Below are positions 45,515 through 54,481 of a stretch of 64,000 nucleotides of DNA, piece by piece (position 1 is the first letter of the stretch; every line of letters begins with the position of its first letter). Origin of the DNA: Chryseobacterium sp. LAM-KRS1. GTDB lineage: Bacteria; Bacteroidota; Bacteroidia; Flavobacteriales; Weeksellaceae. The stretch lies in NCBI RefSeq assembly GCF_013184525.1, contig NZ_JAAOIZ010000004.1, positions 496,001-560,000 on the forward strand, written 5' to 3'. The translations under genes were made by a program, and so were the position numbers. The notes under the pieces are model-generated. The model was not told the origin of the DNA. It did not search any database and saw only the letters and a program-made list of their open reading frames with translations.

Positions 45515-45533
45515 GGTTATATAATAATAGTCT

Positions 45534-46769
45534 ATGAAAAAAATATTAGTATCAACTGCTTTATTGGCGGGTGTTTTATCTTACGCTGGAGGCTTCAGGG
45601 TTTCTTTGCAAGGGGTAAAGCAATTGGCAATGGCACATACTAGTGCTCATGCTGAAGATGCAAGTGTGGCATTCTTTAACCCTGCGGGTATGTCATTCAT
45701 TCCTTCTAAACTGAGTATAGTTGCCGGAGGATTTGGAGCAAGTAATAAAGTTACTTTTCAGAATTTAAATACTTTACAAAGTACAGAAACTGATAATCCT
45801 CTTGGAACACCTATTTATGCGGCTATTGCTTATAAACCGCTGGAGAATTTATCAGTAGGTTTCAGCTTTTCAACACCTTTTGGTAGTACGATCCAATGGC
45901 CAAATGATTGGGAAGGAAGAGAAATGGTTCAGAAATTAGAATTAAAAAGTTTCTACTTCCAGCCAATGGTTTCAGTAAAACTGGCTCCGTGGTTAGCTTT
46001 TGGAGCGAGTTATATATATGCAAGAGGAAAAGTAGACTGGGATAAAGCAATTACTCAATTTGGAGGCGAGGTAAATATTAATGACGAGAAAGCAAGTGGA
46101 CACGGATACGGGTTTGGTTTCTATTTCAGACCTGAAGAAAAACTGGATGTTAGTATTGCATACCGTTCTCCGGTGGACATGAAAGCGAAGAATGGAACAG
46201 CAACATTTAAATTTCCATCACAGTCTATCTACTCATTATTAGGATTAGGAGCCAACGGACAAGATGGTTTCTCTGCAACGCTTCCTTTAGTGGAAGAATA
46301 TACAATAGGTTTAACCTATAAGATTACACCAAAATGGTTGGTTTCTGCTGATTTTAACTATCATGGATGGGAAAGATACAGTAAACTGACATTGGATTTT
46401 GCTAATGCTCCTATTGGAAATCAAGCAGATCCTACAGTGCTTGTTGCCCCAAAAAACTTCAGAAACTCAAAAACCTTCAGGTTAGGAACGCAATATGCAT
46501 TTAGTGATATGATTTTTGGACGTTTGGGAGCTTATTATGATGAATCTCCTTATTCTGACAATAATTTTATAGCTGAAACACCTTCGTTTAATACTTATGT
46601 AGTAACAGGAGGGGTAGGCTTTAAGTTGAAACAATTTGGAGTTGATATTGCTGGAGGATATGCAATGCCTCAGGCAAGAGACGTTAATAATGCGAATCTT
46701 GGATTCTACGGGCAGGCAAAAGCCAGAGCGTTTTATTTTGGTCTAGGTTTATCTTATAATCCTTTTTAA
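45534..46769 (+). CDS. FadL/OmpP1-type outer-membrane transport protein
   Basis: The 411-residue protein has a signal peptide (about 1-18) and then the FadL N terminus GGFRVSLQGVKQLAMAHTSA and DASVAFFNPAGMSFIPSKLS, which contains the NPA motif of the FadL N-terminal plug. The rest is beta-barrel, ending in an aromatic-rich strand with a C-terminal Phe (YFGLGLSYNPF), as outer-membrane proteins need for insertion. FadL-type channels take up hydrophobic molecules such as fatty acids. It is coupled with a GDSL lipoprotein gene 10 bases downstream. Confidence 0.93.
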   Translation: MKKILVSTALLAGVLSYAGGFRVSLQGVKQLAMAHTSAHAEDASVAFFNPAGMSFIPSKLSIVAGGFGASNKVTFQNLNTLQSTETDNPLGTPIYAAIAYKPLENLSVGFSFSTPFGSTIQWPNDWEGREMVQKLELKSFYFQPMVSVKLAPWLAFGASYIYARGKVDWDKAITQFGGEVNINDEKASGHGYGFGFYFRPEEKLDVSIAYRSPVDMKAKNGTATFKFPSQSIYSLLGLGANGQDGFSATLPLVEEYTIGLTYKITPKWLVSADFNYHGWERYSKLTLDFANAPIGNQADPTVLVAPKNFRNSKTFRLGTQYAFSDMIFGRLGAYYDESPYSDNNFIAETPSFNTYVVTGGVGFKLKQFGVDIAGGYAMPQARDVNNANLGFYGQAKARAFYFGLGLSYNPF

Positions 46770-46779
46770 TTGAAAGACT

Positions 46780-48330
46780 ATGAAAAAAATTATAATTTCT
46801 ACAATCGCTGTCTCTGCGCTTTTATTTACAACGAGCTGCGAAAATGATTTTGATACGGATGTTAAAGATATCCAGGTATCGAAAGGGAATGCAGACTTTT
46901 CTAAATATGTAGCATTGGGTAATTCATTAACATCAGGCTATAGAGATGGAGCTCTTTATTCAGATGGACAAAATGAATCTTATCCTTCTATGATAGCTCA
47001 GCAAATGAAACTTGTTGGAGGAGGAGATTTCAAGCAACCGTTAATGCCGGATAATAATGGTGGATTGCTGTTAAATACCTTAGCCGGTCCTGTTCAGATT
47101 GCCAATACAAAACTATTCATTAGTGGTTTTGTAAATGGTTCTCCTGATATTAAAAATGCGAATAATAATACAGCAACAGCACTTGTAAATACCATTTTGA
47201 CGGGTCCTTTCAATAACATGGGAGTTCCGGGAGCAAAAGTGGCTCATTTGCTGGCTCCTGGATATGGTAACATTCAAGGAATTGCTACTAAAACAGCTAA
47301 TCCGTATTTTGTAAGATTTGCATCAAGTCCTACAACATCTGTAATTGCTGATTTTAAAGCACAGAAGCCTACTTTCTTTTCATTATGGATAGGAAATAAT
47401 GATGCGTTGTTATATGCTCTTGCAGGTGGAGATGCTACGGTTGAAACCCTTACGCCACCGGCACAGTTTACACAATATTATAATGCATTAATTAATGAGA
47501 TTGCCTCTACAAATGCTAAGGGTGTTATCGCAAATATTCCTAGCGTTACTTCTATTCCTTCACTAACAACTGTTCCTTATAACCCTTTAACAGCTTCTGT
47601 TCTAGGTGGTGGTAATGTTACTGTAGGAAATGCAACAATAGATAATTTAAATACAAATTTATACGGGCCATTGAGTCAGATTTTGGCTGCAGTAGGAGGT
47701 GCTGGAAGAATAAAGCCTTTGTCTAAAACTGAAGCGAATCCATTACTTATAGTAGACGAAAGCCTTCCAGATTTAAATGTTCAAATTACAGGTGCTGCTT
47801 TAGCATCCGGAAATCCAACCCTGATTGCTTTAGCAACATATTTAGGAGCTACTTATGGACAAGCAAGACAGGCGAAAGCAGGAGATTTGGTTCCTTTAAC
47901 TTCTAAAGCTGAAATTGGAACACTTCAAACATTGCCTCCAGGAGTTCCCGCTAGCCTTGGTGCAAAAGGAATTGCTTATCCGTTTGCTGATAAATATGTA
48001 TTGACGGCAACAGAAGTTACTGATGTAAACACAACCATTGATGCTTATAACGTAACGATTAAAGCAGCAGCAGATGCTAAAGGATACGCTTTTGTAGATG
48101 CCAACAAAAAGATGGTTGAACTTAATAGCCAATCCGGAATTTCATTTGACGGGGTAAGATATACTGCGAAGTTTGTAACGGGTGGAGCTTTTTCTCTTGA
48201 TGGAGTTCACCTGACAGGAAGAGGTTATGCTATTGTTGCGAATGAATTTATTAAATCAATTAATGCAAAGTATAATTCTTCTTTACCACAGGTAAATGCG
48301 AATAATTATTCAGGAGTAAGATTCCCTTAA
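46780..48330 (+). CDS. SGNH/GDSL hydrolase lipoprotein
   Basis: The 516-residue protein has a lipoprotein signal (ALLFTTSCENDFD, Cys about 20) and SGNH motifs: block I YVALGNSLTSGYRDG (Ser about 52, with GNSL in place of GDSL), block III WIGNNDALLYALAGG, and block V FSLDGVHLTGRGYAIVANEF with the catalytic Asp and His. It is probably an esterase or lipase on the cell surface or in the periplasm. It follows the FadL-type gene, suggesting that it releases ester-bound lipids for uptake; that is inference from position. Confidence 0.9.
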   Translation: MKKIIISTIAVSALLFTTSCENDFDTDVKDIQVSKGNADFSKYVALGNSLTSGYRDGALYSDGQNESYPSMIAQQMKLVGGGDFKQPLMPDNNGGLLLNTLAGPVQIANTKLFISGFVNGSPDIKNANNNTATALVNTILTGPFNNMGVPGAKVAHLLAPGYGNIQGIATKTANPYFVRFASSPTTSVIADFKAQKPTFFSLWIGNNDALLYALAGGDATVETLTPPAQFTQYYNALINEIASTNAKGVIANIPSVTSIPSLTTVPYNPLTASVLGGGNVTVGNATIDNLNTNLYGPLSQILAAVGGAGRIKPLSKTEANPLLIVDESLPDLNVQITGAALASGNPTLIALATYLGATYGQARQAKAGDLVPLTSKAEIGTLQTLPPGVPASLGAKGIAYPFADKYVLTATEVTDVNTTIDAYNVTIKAAADAKGYAFVDANKKMVELNSQSGISFDGVRYTAKFVTGGAFSLDGVHLTGRGYAIVANEFIKSINAKYNSSLPQVNANNYSGVRFP

Positions 48331-48354
48331 AATATAAAGGAAACAAAAACTTAG

Positions 48355-48387
48355 AAACCACAAGACTAATTCTTGTGGTTTTTTTTT
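48355..48387 (+). terminator. Terminator of the FadL-GDSL operon
   Basis: AAACCACAAGA pairs with TCTTGTGGTTT around five bases, followed by T residues to 48387. The last T starts the prs -7 box. Confidence 0.85.
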
Positions 48388-48394
48388 AAATTTG
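48387..48394 (+). promoter_or_regulatory. -7 box of the prs-rplY operon
   Basis: TAAATTTG starts on the last T of the upstream terminator and lies 20 bases before the prs ATG. The expected -33 region falls in the terminator hairpin. Confidence 0.55.
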
Positions 48395-48414
48395 CAAAAT
48401 CTTAAAAAGTAAAA

Positions 48415-49353
48415 ATGGCCGATCAGTTAAGTTATCTATTTAGTACAAGGACAAGTAAGGACTTGGCAGAAAAAATTGCTCAGCATTATGGGCAGGGATT
48501 AGGAAAAATAAACTTCCAGGAGTTTAGTGACGGGGAATTCGAACCTGTTTTAGACGAATCAGTAAGAGGAGGTAGGGTTTTCCTGATTGGATCTACATTC
48601 CCTCCCGCGGATAATCTATTAGAGCTTCTTCTAATGATTGACGCTGCAAAAAGGGCTTCTGCGAAAAGTATTACTGTTGTACTTCCTTATTTCGGACTTG
48701 CAAGACAGGATAGAAAAGATAAGCCAAGAGCTCCTATAGGTGCTAAGTTGGCTGCTAATCTTTTAACTGCTGCGGGAGCGACCAGAATTATGACCATGGA
48801 TCTGCATGCGGATCAGATTCAGGGATTCTTTGAAATTCCTGTGGATCACTTGTATGCGTCAACTATTTTCGTAGATTATATCAGAGACCTGAATCTGGAT
48901 AATCTTACCATCGCTTCACCGGATATGGGTGGGGCAAAAAGAGCTAAAAACTATGCCGGACACCTGGGTGCTGAAGTAGTAATTGCTTACAAAGAGAGAA
49001 AGAAAGCTAATGTTGTAGAGGAAATGTTCCTTATCGGGGATGTAGATGGTAAAAACGTTATTCTTATTGATGACATGATTGATACAGCAGGAACGCTTTG
49101 CAAAGCTGCTGATATCTTAATAGAGAAAGGAGCAAAAACAGTTAGAGCAATGGCTACTCACGGAGTGCTTTCAGGAAAGGCTTACGAGAATATTGAGAAC
49201 TCTAAATTGCTGGAAGTTATTGTTACTGACTCAATTCCTGTTAAAAATAATTTGTCATCTAAAATAAAAGTGCTATCTTGCGCCCCATTATTTGCAGATG
49301 TTATGAAGATGGTTCATGAGCACCAGTCAATTAGTAGTAAATTTGTTATCTGA
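48415..49353 (+). CDS. prs: Ribose-phosphate pyrophosphokinase
   Basis: The 312-residue protein has the PRPP synthetase motifs FSDGEFEPVLDESVRGG, VVLPYFGLARQDRKDKPRAP (ATP loop), TMDLHADQIQGFF (about 135-147) and the PRPP-binding VILIDDMIDTAGTL (about 221-234). It makes PRPP from ribose 5-phosphate and ATP for purine, pyrimidine, His and Trp synthesis. Length and start are normal. It is followed by rplY with a 56-base gap, probably on the same transcript. Confidence 0.96.
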   Translation: MADQLSYLFSTRTSKDLAEKIAQHYGQGLGKINFQEFSDGEFEPVLDESVRGGRVFLIGSTFPPADNLLELLLMIDAAKRASAKSITVVLPYFGLARQDRKDKPRAPIGAKLAANLLTAAGATRIMTMDLHADQIQGFFEIPVDHLYASTIFVDYIRDLNLDNLTIASPDMGGAKRAKNYAGHLGAEVVIAYKERKKANVVEEMFLIGDVDGKNVILIDDMIDTAGTLCKAADILIEKGAKTVRAMATHGVLSGKAYENIENSKLLEVIVTDSIPVKNNLSSKIKVLSCAPLFADVMKMVHEHQSISSKFVI

Positions 49354-49409
49354 TTGATTTACTGAAGTTTGCAAATTGTATTTTAAAACAAAATTTTAAA
49401 TTTTTATAA

Positions 49410-50051
49410 ATGAAATCTATTACAATTCAAGGTACAAAAAGAGAAAGCGTGGGCAAAAAGTCTACAAAAGCTTTACGTGATGCTGAATTAGTTCCTTGTG
49501 TTGTTTATGGAGGGACAGAACCATTGAACTTCTCTGCAGAAGAGAAATCTTTCAAAGGTTTAGTATATACTCCTGAAGCACACACGGTATCTATTGAAGT
49601 TGACGGACAAACAATTCCAGCAGTTCTTCAGGATATTCAGTTCCACCCAATTACAGACAAAATTCTTCATGCTGACTTCTATCAATTATCTGCTGATAAG
49701 CCGGTTATTATGGAAGTTCCGGTAAGAGTTACTGGTCGTTCTAAAGGTGTTGTTGCTGGGGGTGTTCTACGTCAGTCATTCAGAAAGCTAAAAGTAAAAG
49801 CGATCCCTGCAAACTTGCCGGATGAGATCGTTATTGATATTACTTCACTTAAGATTGGTAACAAATTATATGTTGGTGCTATCAAAACTGAAGGATATTC
49901 TTTCATGCACCCTGACAATGCAGTTGTTGTAGCTGTTAAGATGTCTAGAAATGCAATGAAGGGAGGTGCAGCAGCACAAGATGATGAGGATGAAGAAGAG
50001 GTTGTAGCTGAAGGAGCTGCTCCAGCAGCTGAGGAAACTGCAGCTGAATAA
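49410..50051 (+). CDS. rplY: 50S ribosomal protein L25 (long, CTC-type)
   Basis: The 213-residue protein has the N-terminal L25 domain that binds 5S rRNA ([29 protein letters not shown]) and the additional beta-rich C-terminal domain of the general stress protein Ctc type (about 100-190). It ends in an acidic Ala/Glu tail ([11 protein letters not shown]). This two-domain version is the usual one in Bacteroidota. It lies after prs, an arrangement seen widely. Confidence 0.95.
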   Translation: MKSITIQGTKRESVGKKSTKALRDAELVPCVVYGGTEPLNFSAEEKSFKGLVYTPEAHTVSIEVDGQTIPAVLQDIQFHPITDKILHADFYQLSADKPVIMEVPVRVTGRSKGVVAGGVLRQSFRKLKVKAIPANLPDEIVIDITSLKIGNKLYVGAIKTEGYSFMHPDNAVVVAVKMSRNAMKGGAAAQDDEDEEEVVAEGAAPAAEETAAE

Positions 50052-50074
50052 GAATTGCTTAATAACAATGATAT

Positions 50075-50108
50075 AAAAACCTGTCAATTTTTTGGCAGGT
50101 TTTTTATT
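50075..50108 (+). terminator. Terminator of the prs-rplY operon
   Basis: AAAAACCTGTC pairs with GGCAGGTTTTT (one G-T wobble), loop AATTTTTT, followed by TTTTTATTTT. Confidence 0.83.
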
Positions 50109-50161
50109 TTAGATTGCATCTATAATGCTATTCTTTCTTTAGCCTTTCAAAAAAAAAGATG

Positions 50162-50169
50162 TAAATTTG
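50162..50169 (+). promoter_or_regulatory. -7 box upstream of sufS
   Basis: TAAATTTG, perfect match, 45 bases before the ATG at 50215; no TTG at the usual distance upstream. Confidence 0.5.
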
Positions 50170-50214
50170 AAGTGTTCTAAATAAGAACATAAATAATTGT
50201 AAAATTTATAATAA

Positions 50215-51435
50215 ATGTTTGACATTCAAGAAATAAGAAGTCAGTTTCCTATATTAGATCAGGAGGTCAACGGTAAGCCTCTTGTTTATCTGGATAATGC
50301 AGCGACATCACAAAAACCAAACTCCGTTTTAGAGGTTTGGAAGCAATACTATACAGAAATTAATGCAAATGTTCACAGAGGGATTCATACTTTAAGTCAG
50401 CTTGCTACTGAAGAAATGGAGCTTTCGCGAAGAAAGATCCAGAAATTTATTAATGCAAAGCATGATTTTGAGGTGATCTTTACAAAGGGAACAACGGAAG
50501 GGTTAAACCTCATCGCTTATATTCTTACCGGAAAGCTGAAAAAAGATGATGAGATCATTATTTCATATTTAGAACATCATTCTAATATTGTTCCATGGCA
50601 GTTGCTATGTGAAAGAACAGGTGCAAAGCTTCGTGTGATTCCGATTGATGACAATGGTATTTTACAGCTTGATTATTTGGATCAGTATCTAAGCGAGAAA
50701 ACTAAAGTTGTTGCCGTAAACCAGGTTTCAAATGCATTGGGGGTTGTAAATCCTATTGAAGAGATTATCTTAAGGACCAGAAGGAATTCCGATGCTTATA
50801 TCGTTATTGATGGTGCGCAGTCTGCTCCTCATTTCAGAATTGATGTGCAGGCAATGGATTGTGATTTCTTTGTATTTTCAGGGCATAAAATGTACGCTCC
50901 AATGGGAACCGGAATCCTGTATGGGAAAGAACATATTTTAGATTCTTTGCCACCGTTTCATGGAGGAGGGGAAATGATTGCCACATGCTCATTCGATGGA
51001 ACGACCTATGCCGGATTGCCATTTAAGTATGAAGCAGGAACGCCAAATGTCGGAGGTAATATAGCATTAGGAGCGGCAGTAGATTTTATTGAAAAAGTAG
51101 GGCACGAAAATCTTCAGAGACATGAGAATGCTTTGTTGGAATATGCTCAAAGGCAGCTTTTAGAGATTGAAGGTCTTAAAGTCTATGGGGAAAAGGCCAG
51201 AAGAACGGGCGTTGTTTCCTTTAATTTAGAAGGCGTAGGAATATCTTCCGATGTAGGAATGATTCTGGATAAGATGGGTGTAGCTGTAAGGACAGGGCAT
51301 CACTGTACGCAACCAATAATGGATTTCTTTAATATTGCAGGAACTGTAAGAGCAAGTTTTGCCGTGTATAATACTTTTCAGGAAATTGATCTCCTTGTAG
51401 AGGGAGTAAAAAAAGCCAAGAGAATGTTAAGTTAA
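50215..51435 (+). CDS. sufS: Cysteine desulfurase SufS
   Basis: The 406-residue protein is a PLP-dependent class V aminotransferase-fold enzyme: YLDNAATSQKP, ANVHRGIHTLSQ, FTKGTTEGLNL, EHHSNIVPWQ, IDGAQSAPH, FSGHKMYAPMGTGILYG (the PLP-binding Lys in SGHK, about residue 224) and VRTGHHCTQPIMDFF, where the Cys is the sulfur-accepting residue. It takes sulfur from cysteine for the Suf scaffold. It stands alone, about 34 kb away from sufABCD in this window. sufE is not in the window. Confidence 0.96.
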   Translation: MFDIQEIRSQFPILDQEVNGKPLVYLDNAATSQKPNSVLEVWKQYYTEINANVHRGIHTLSQLATEEMELSRRKIQKFINAKHDFEVIFTKGTTEGLNLIAYILTGKLKKDDEIIISYLEHHSNIVPWQLLCERTGAKLRVIPIDDNGILQLDYLDQYLSEKTKVVAVNQVSNALGVVNPIEEIILRTRRNSDAYIVIDGAQSAPHFRIDVQAMDCDFFVFSGHKMYAPMGTGILYGKEHILDSLPPFHGGGEMIATCSFDGTTYAGLPFKYEAGTPNVGGNIALGAAVDFIEKVGHENLQRHENALLEYAQRQLLEIEGLKVYGEKARRTGVVSFNLEGVGISSDVGMILDKMGVAVRTGHHCTQPIMDFFNIAGTVRASFAVYNTFQEIDLLVEGVKKAKRMLS

Positions 51436-51451
51436 TCGAAATAAAAAAAAT

Positions 51452-51480
51452 AAAAAAGCAGTTGTAAAACTGCTTTTTTT
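51452..51480. terminator. Bidirectional terminator between sufS and the small peptide gene
   Basis: AAAAAAGCAGTT pairs with AACTGCTTTTTT around GTAA, with A and T runs on both sides. It ends sufS and, on the minus strand, lies 10 bases past the peptide gene's stop. Confidence 0.82.
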
Positions 51481-51489
51481 ATAGGTTTA

Positions 51490-51615
51490 TTATTCCCAAG
51501 AAACGCAATAACATCTTCCTTGTATAATAACCTGGTAATATCCGTAGGCGCATTCCAGGCATATTTCGCCGCCGGCATATATAGCCTTCATTGTTTCTTT
51601 GTTTAATTTTTTCAT
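51490..51615 (-). CDS. Small double-glycine-leader-like Cys-rich peptide
   Basis: This 41-residue gene lies in what otherwise would be an empty 343-base gap. Its N terminus is MKKLNKETMKAIYAGGE, with Leu4, Met9, Ile12 and Ala14-Gly15, which fits the -12, -7, -4 and -2/-1 positions of a double-glycine-type leader if cleavage follows Gly15 (or Gly16). The remainder of 25-26 residues holds four cysteines as CLEC and CYC (Cys19, 22, 35, 37) with Tyr-rich sequence between. It resembles the bacteriocin-like peptides of Chryseobacterium. No C39 peptidase transporter is in the window. The upstream sequence has a one-mismatch -7 box (TATATTTA). Confidence 0.62.
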   Translation of the reverse strand: MKKLNKETMKAIYAGGEICLECAYGYYQVIIQGRCYCVSWE

Positions 51616-51778
51616 GTTATTTGATTTTTAAAGTGTTAGAAGTTAAATATAATCATAAATTCAAGTAAAACTCTTATATTTTTTTGTGTTTAATTTTCAT
51701 AAAAAATAATTATTGTGTTAAATTTTACAATTATAATGATATTAATTATTAAATTTAATATAATAAATAAGATGAGTT

Positions 51779-52597
51779 ATGAAAAAATATTTACTTTCTT
51801 TTATTTTGGCGTGTGGAATATACAATGCCCAGGTGTTCTCTGAAAATTTTGATGGAAATGTTTTACCATCAGGATGGACGACAAATAATCCCGATACTTC
51901 TTTTAATTGGGACGTAGGATCTGAAAATGGCTTTGCTACATTTCCCTCAGGTGCAGCTTTTTTTGATGATGATAATGCAGGGCCCTCAAGCATAAACTCC
52001 AATGCCAGGCTTGTATCTCCTGTTATTAACCTATCGGCGGTTCAGAACCCTAAACTCTCATTTAAGTATGCTAACATGATTTATGATGATGATTCAACGT
52101 TAAAAGTTGAGGTTTTTAACGGAACATCATGGGTACAGGTATTTACTTTTTCGGGGGATGCTGGTCAGTGGGATCTTGATTTTAATACATTTTTATATGT
52201 TGTTACAACCTATGAGCAAGCTACGGATATTGATCTTGCGCCTTATGCCAATGCTAATTTTCAAATGAGATTTGTATATGACGATGCAGGGGATTATTCT
52301 TACGGTGTTGTCGTAGATGATGTTGCCATTACTTCCGGAGCATTAGGTACTTCTGAGGTTTCATTTGCAGATAAGATGCAGGTATACCCTAATCCTGTGA
52401 AAGATTTTGTACATATTCAGTCTGGAAACTTAAGATTTGACTCTAAAATCACCGTGCTGGATTTAGCAGGCCGACAAGTTAAGAGCTTTACAGGATTGGC
52501 AGACGGATATAATCTTTCTGATTTGCCGAAAGGCAGCTATCTGATTCTGATAGATAATAAAAAGGAAATTATCAGTAAGAAAATTATAAAAGAATAA
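51779..52597 (+). CDS. Second type IX secretion cargo protein, choice-of-anchor J type
   Basis: The 272-residue protein has a signal peptide (about 1-17, ending IYNAQ), a choice-of-anchor J jellyroll starting FSENFDGNVLPSGWTTNNPD and containing YGVVVDDVAITSG, and a C-terminal sorting domain MQVYPNPVKDFVHIQSGNL ... LPKGSYLILIDNKKEIIS. The two cargo proteins in the window share architecture but are clearly diverged. It is a single gene with an AT-rich upstream region (51616-51778) showing no perfect -7 box. Confidence 0.92.
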   Translation: MKKYLLSFILACGIYNAQVFSENFDGNVLPSGWTTNNPDTSFNWDVGSENGFATFPSGAAFFDDDNAGPSSINSNARLVSPVINLSAVQNPKLSFKYANMIYDDDSTLKVEVFNGTSWVQVFTFSGDAGQWDLDFNTFLYVVTTYEQATDIDLAPYANANFQMRFVYDDAGDYSYGVVVDDVAITSGALGTSEVSFADKMQVYPNPVKDFVHIQSGNLRFDSKITVLDLAGRQVKSFTGLADGYNLSDLPKGSYLILIDNKKEIISKKIIKE

Positions 52598-52606
52598 TCT
52601 CTGAAA

Positions 52607-52630
52607 TAGCCTCTTAAACAGGGGCTTTTT
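52607..52630 (+). terminator. Terminator of the second type IX cargo gene
   Basis: AGCCTC pairs with GGGGCT (one T-G pair) around eight bases and is followed by five T residues, 9 bases after the stop. Confidence 0.6.
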
Positions 52631-52636
52631 GTAATA

Positions 52637-52672
52637 ACAAATCCCTTTCAATAATTATTGAAAGGGATTTGT
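52637..52672. terminator. 36-base perfect palindrome between convergent genes
   Basis: ACAAATCCCTTTCAATAA is followed without spacer by its exact reverse complement. It lies between the cargo gene and hemE, 23 bases past the hemE stop, and most likely acts as a terminator, although the T runs on either side are short (GTTTTATAT on plus, TTTGTTATTA on minus). Confidence 0.65.
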
Positions 52673-52695
52673 TTTATATCTGAGTCGTGAAACTA

Positions 52696-53721
52696 TTAAG
52701 GTTTCCAGTCTACAACAGCTCTGATAAAGGCTTCTGCGTTCTCCAGTGGAATGTTTGGCAGAATTCCGTGACCTAAATTAGCAATATAGCGATCCTTTCC
52801 AAATCGATGAATCATCTCGTTTACCATCTTTTTTATGGTTTCAGGGGTTGAATGCAATCGGGCCGGATCAAAGTTCCCTTGAAGGGTCATTGTATGATTG
52901 GTTAAAGTTCTTGCAAACTCAGGTTTTATTGTCCAATCTACTCCAAGAGCTGAGGCCTTGGACATCGTCATTTCTTCCAGGGCAAACCAGCATCCTTTTC
53001 CAAATACAACCACGTGGGTCAATGGGCTTAAGGCTTCCACGATCTGATTGATGTATTGCCATGAAAATTCCTGATAATCATCTGGAGAGAGCATTCCTCC
53101 CCAGGAATCGAAAATCTGCACTGCAGATACTCCTTTTTCTACTTTTCTCTTTAAATAGGCAATGGTAGTATCTGTAATTTTTTGAAGAAGCAAATGGGCT
53201 GCTTCCGGTTGTTGAAAACAGAATGATTTGGCAATATCAAAAGCTTTACTTCCTTTTCCTTCCACACAATAGCAAAGGATAGTCCATGGAGATCCTGCAA
53301 AACCGATCAACGGGATTTCGTTATCTAATTTTAACAAGGTTAATTCTATGGCATCAAAAACGTATCCTAAAGTATCATTCACATCGGGAACCACAACATT
53401 CTGAACCTGCTCCATTGTTCTGATGGGAGTGTCTAGCCATGGGCCTACTGATTCCTTCATTTTAAAGTCGATTCCCATTGCTTGTGGCACTACTAAAATG
53501 TCAGAAAACAAAATAGCAGCATCCAGCGGATATCTACGGATCGGCTGTACGGTAATTTCAGAAGCGAGTTCAGGAGTTTGACATCTTGTAAAGAAATCAT
53601 ATTTATCTCTTAATGCAATGAATTCCGGCAGGTATCTTCCGGCCTGTCTCATCATCCACACAGGAGGTCTTTCTACGGTCTCTCCGCGAAGGGCTTTTAA
53701 ATATAGGTCGTTCTTAATCAT
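52696..53721 (-). CDS. hemE: Uroporphyrinogen decarboxylase
   Basis: The 341-residue protein has the signature [15 protein letters not shown] (about 20-34) and [16 protein letters not shown] and [15 protein letters not shown]. It removes the four acetate carboxyls of uroporphyrinogen III to yield coproporphyrinogen III. It is the last gene of the hemA-C-D-E set, 41 bases after hemD. Confidence 0.96.
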   Translation of the reverse strand: MIKNDLYLKALRGETVERPPVWMMRQAGRYLPEFIALRDKYDFFTRCQTPELASEITVQPIRRYPLDAAILFSDILVVPQAMGIDFKMKESVGPWLDTPIRTMEQVQNVVVPDVNDTLGYVFDAIELTLLKLDNEIPLIGFAGSPWTILCYCVEGKGSKAFDIAKSFCFQQPEAAHLLLQKITDTTIAYLKRKVEKGVSAVQIFDSWGGMLSPDDYQEFSWQYINQIVEALSPLTHVVVFGKGCWFALEEMTMSKASALGVDWTIKPEFARTLTNHTMTLQGNFDPARLHSTPETIKKMVNEMIHRFGKDRYIANLGHGILPNIPLENAEAFIRAVVDWKP

Positions 53722-53762
53722 AATTTATTTAAATCTGCAGTAAAATTGATAGCGCAAATTTG

Positions 53763-54446
53763 CTACAGGTTGTTCTTACTTTCTCTTCTGATCATTTCTA
53801 AAATGGAAACCAGAGTATTACCTTCTGAAGTGAAAATTTTTTCCCGGGTATACTTTTTTATTTCATTGGAGGTTGTTTCTCCAATAGAAAACAGCTTCGT
53901 ATGATCTAATGAATTTCGCTTTGCAAAACTACGAACTCCACTTGGACTGAAAAAGACTATGCCATAATATTTTTCAGATATTAACGGATTGATCTCTTCG
54001 GTATTATAAACTGTTATCTTTCTGTACTTGATATTTTGTAATGGCAGTTCATTGTCCAGAACATCAATGGCCAGGTTTCCACAAAAATGCAGGAATTGTT
54101 CATGTGGACAATGTCCAATGATAAATTCCGAAAGTGCTTCTGCGTTTTTCAGAACCTTAAAGGTGCCAAACCCATATTTTCGGAGGATTCTTTTTGTTTT
54201 TTCCCCGACGCAATAAATCTTGTTGTAATTTTTTGTCGTAAAATCCTCATTGGGTCTGAACTGATTTTCGAAAAAAGAAGTCACTCCGTTGGCACTTGTG
54301 AAAATAAGTGAGTAATTTTTTAAATCGAATGGTTTAACACGAATCGGAGTTGTTTTAATTACCTCAATACAATCAACCCCAATGTCATCTCCTAATTCTT
54401 TGGATAAAACAGAGGGGTCTATATTTTTGGTAAATAAGATTTTCAT
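53763..54446 (-). CDS. hemD: Uroporphyrinogen-III synthase
   Basis: The 227-residue protein is weakly conserved, as usual for HemD, but has the expected segments LIFTSANGVTSFFENQ, YCVGEKTKRILRKYGFG, and YGIVFFSPSGVRSFAKRN. It closes hydroxymethylbilane to uroporphyrinogen III with inversion of ring D. The call rests on these motifs and on position between hemC and hemE. Confidence 0.88.
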   Translation of the reverse strand: MKILFTKNIDPSVLSKELGDDIGVDCIEVIKTTPIRVKPFDLKNYSLIFTSANGVTSFFENQFRPNEDFTTKNYNKIYCVGEKTKRILRKYGFGTFKVLKNAEALSEFIIGHCPHEQFLHFCGNLAIDVLDNELPLQNIKYRKITVYNTEEINPLISEKYYGIVFFSPSGVRSFAKRNSLDHTKLFSIGETTSNEIKKYTREKIFTSEGNTLVSILEMIRRESKNNL

Positions 54447-54481
54447 TTGAGATAAAATTGATTGCCGGCAAAAGCCTGAAT

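Noticed and set aside
49772..50087. Minus-strand frames of 98 and 73 codons opposite rplY.
   Set aside because: They are shadows of the acidic Ala/Glu-rich tail of L25, with Ser-rich antisense translation, and no promoter.
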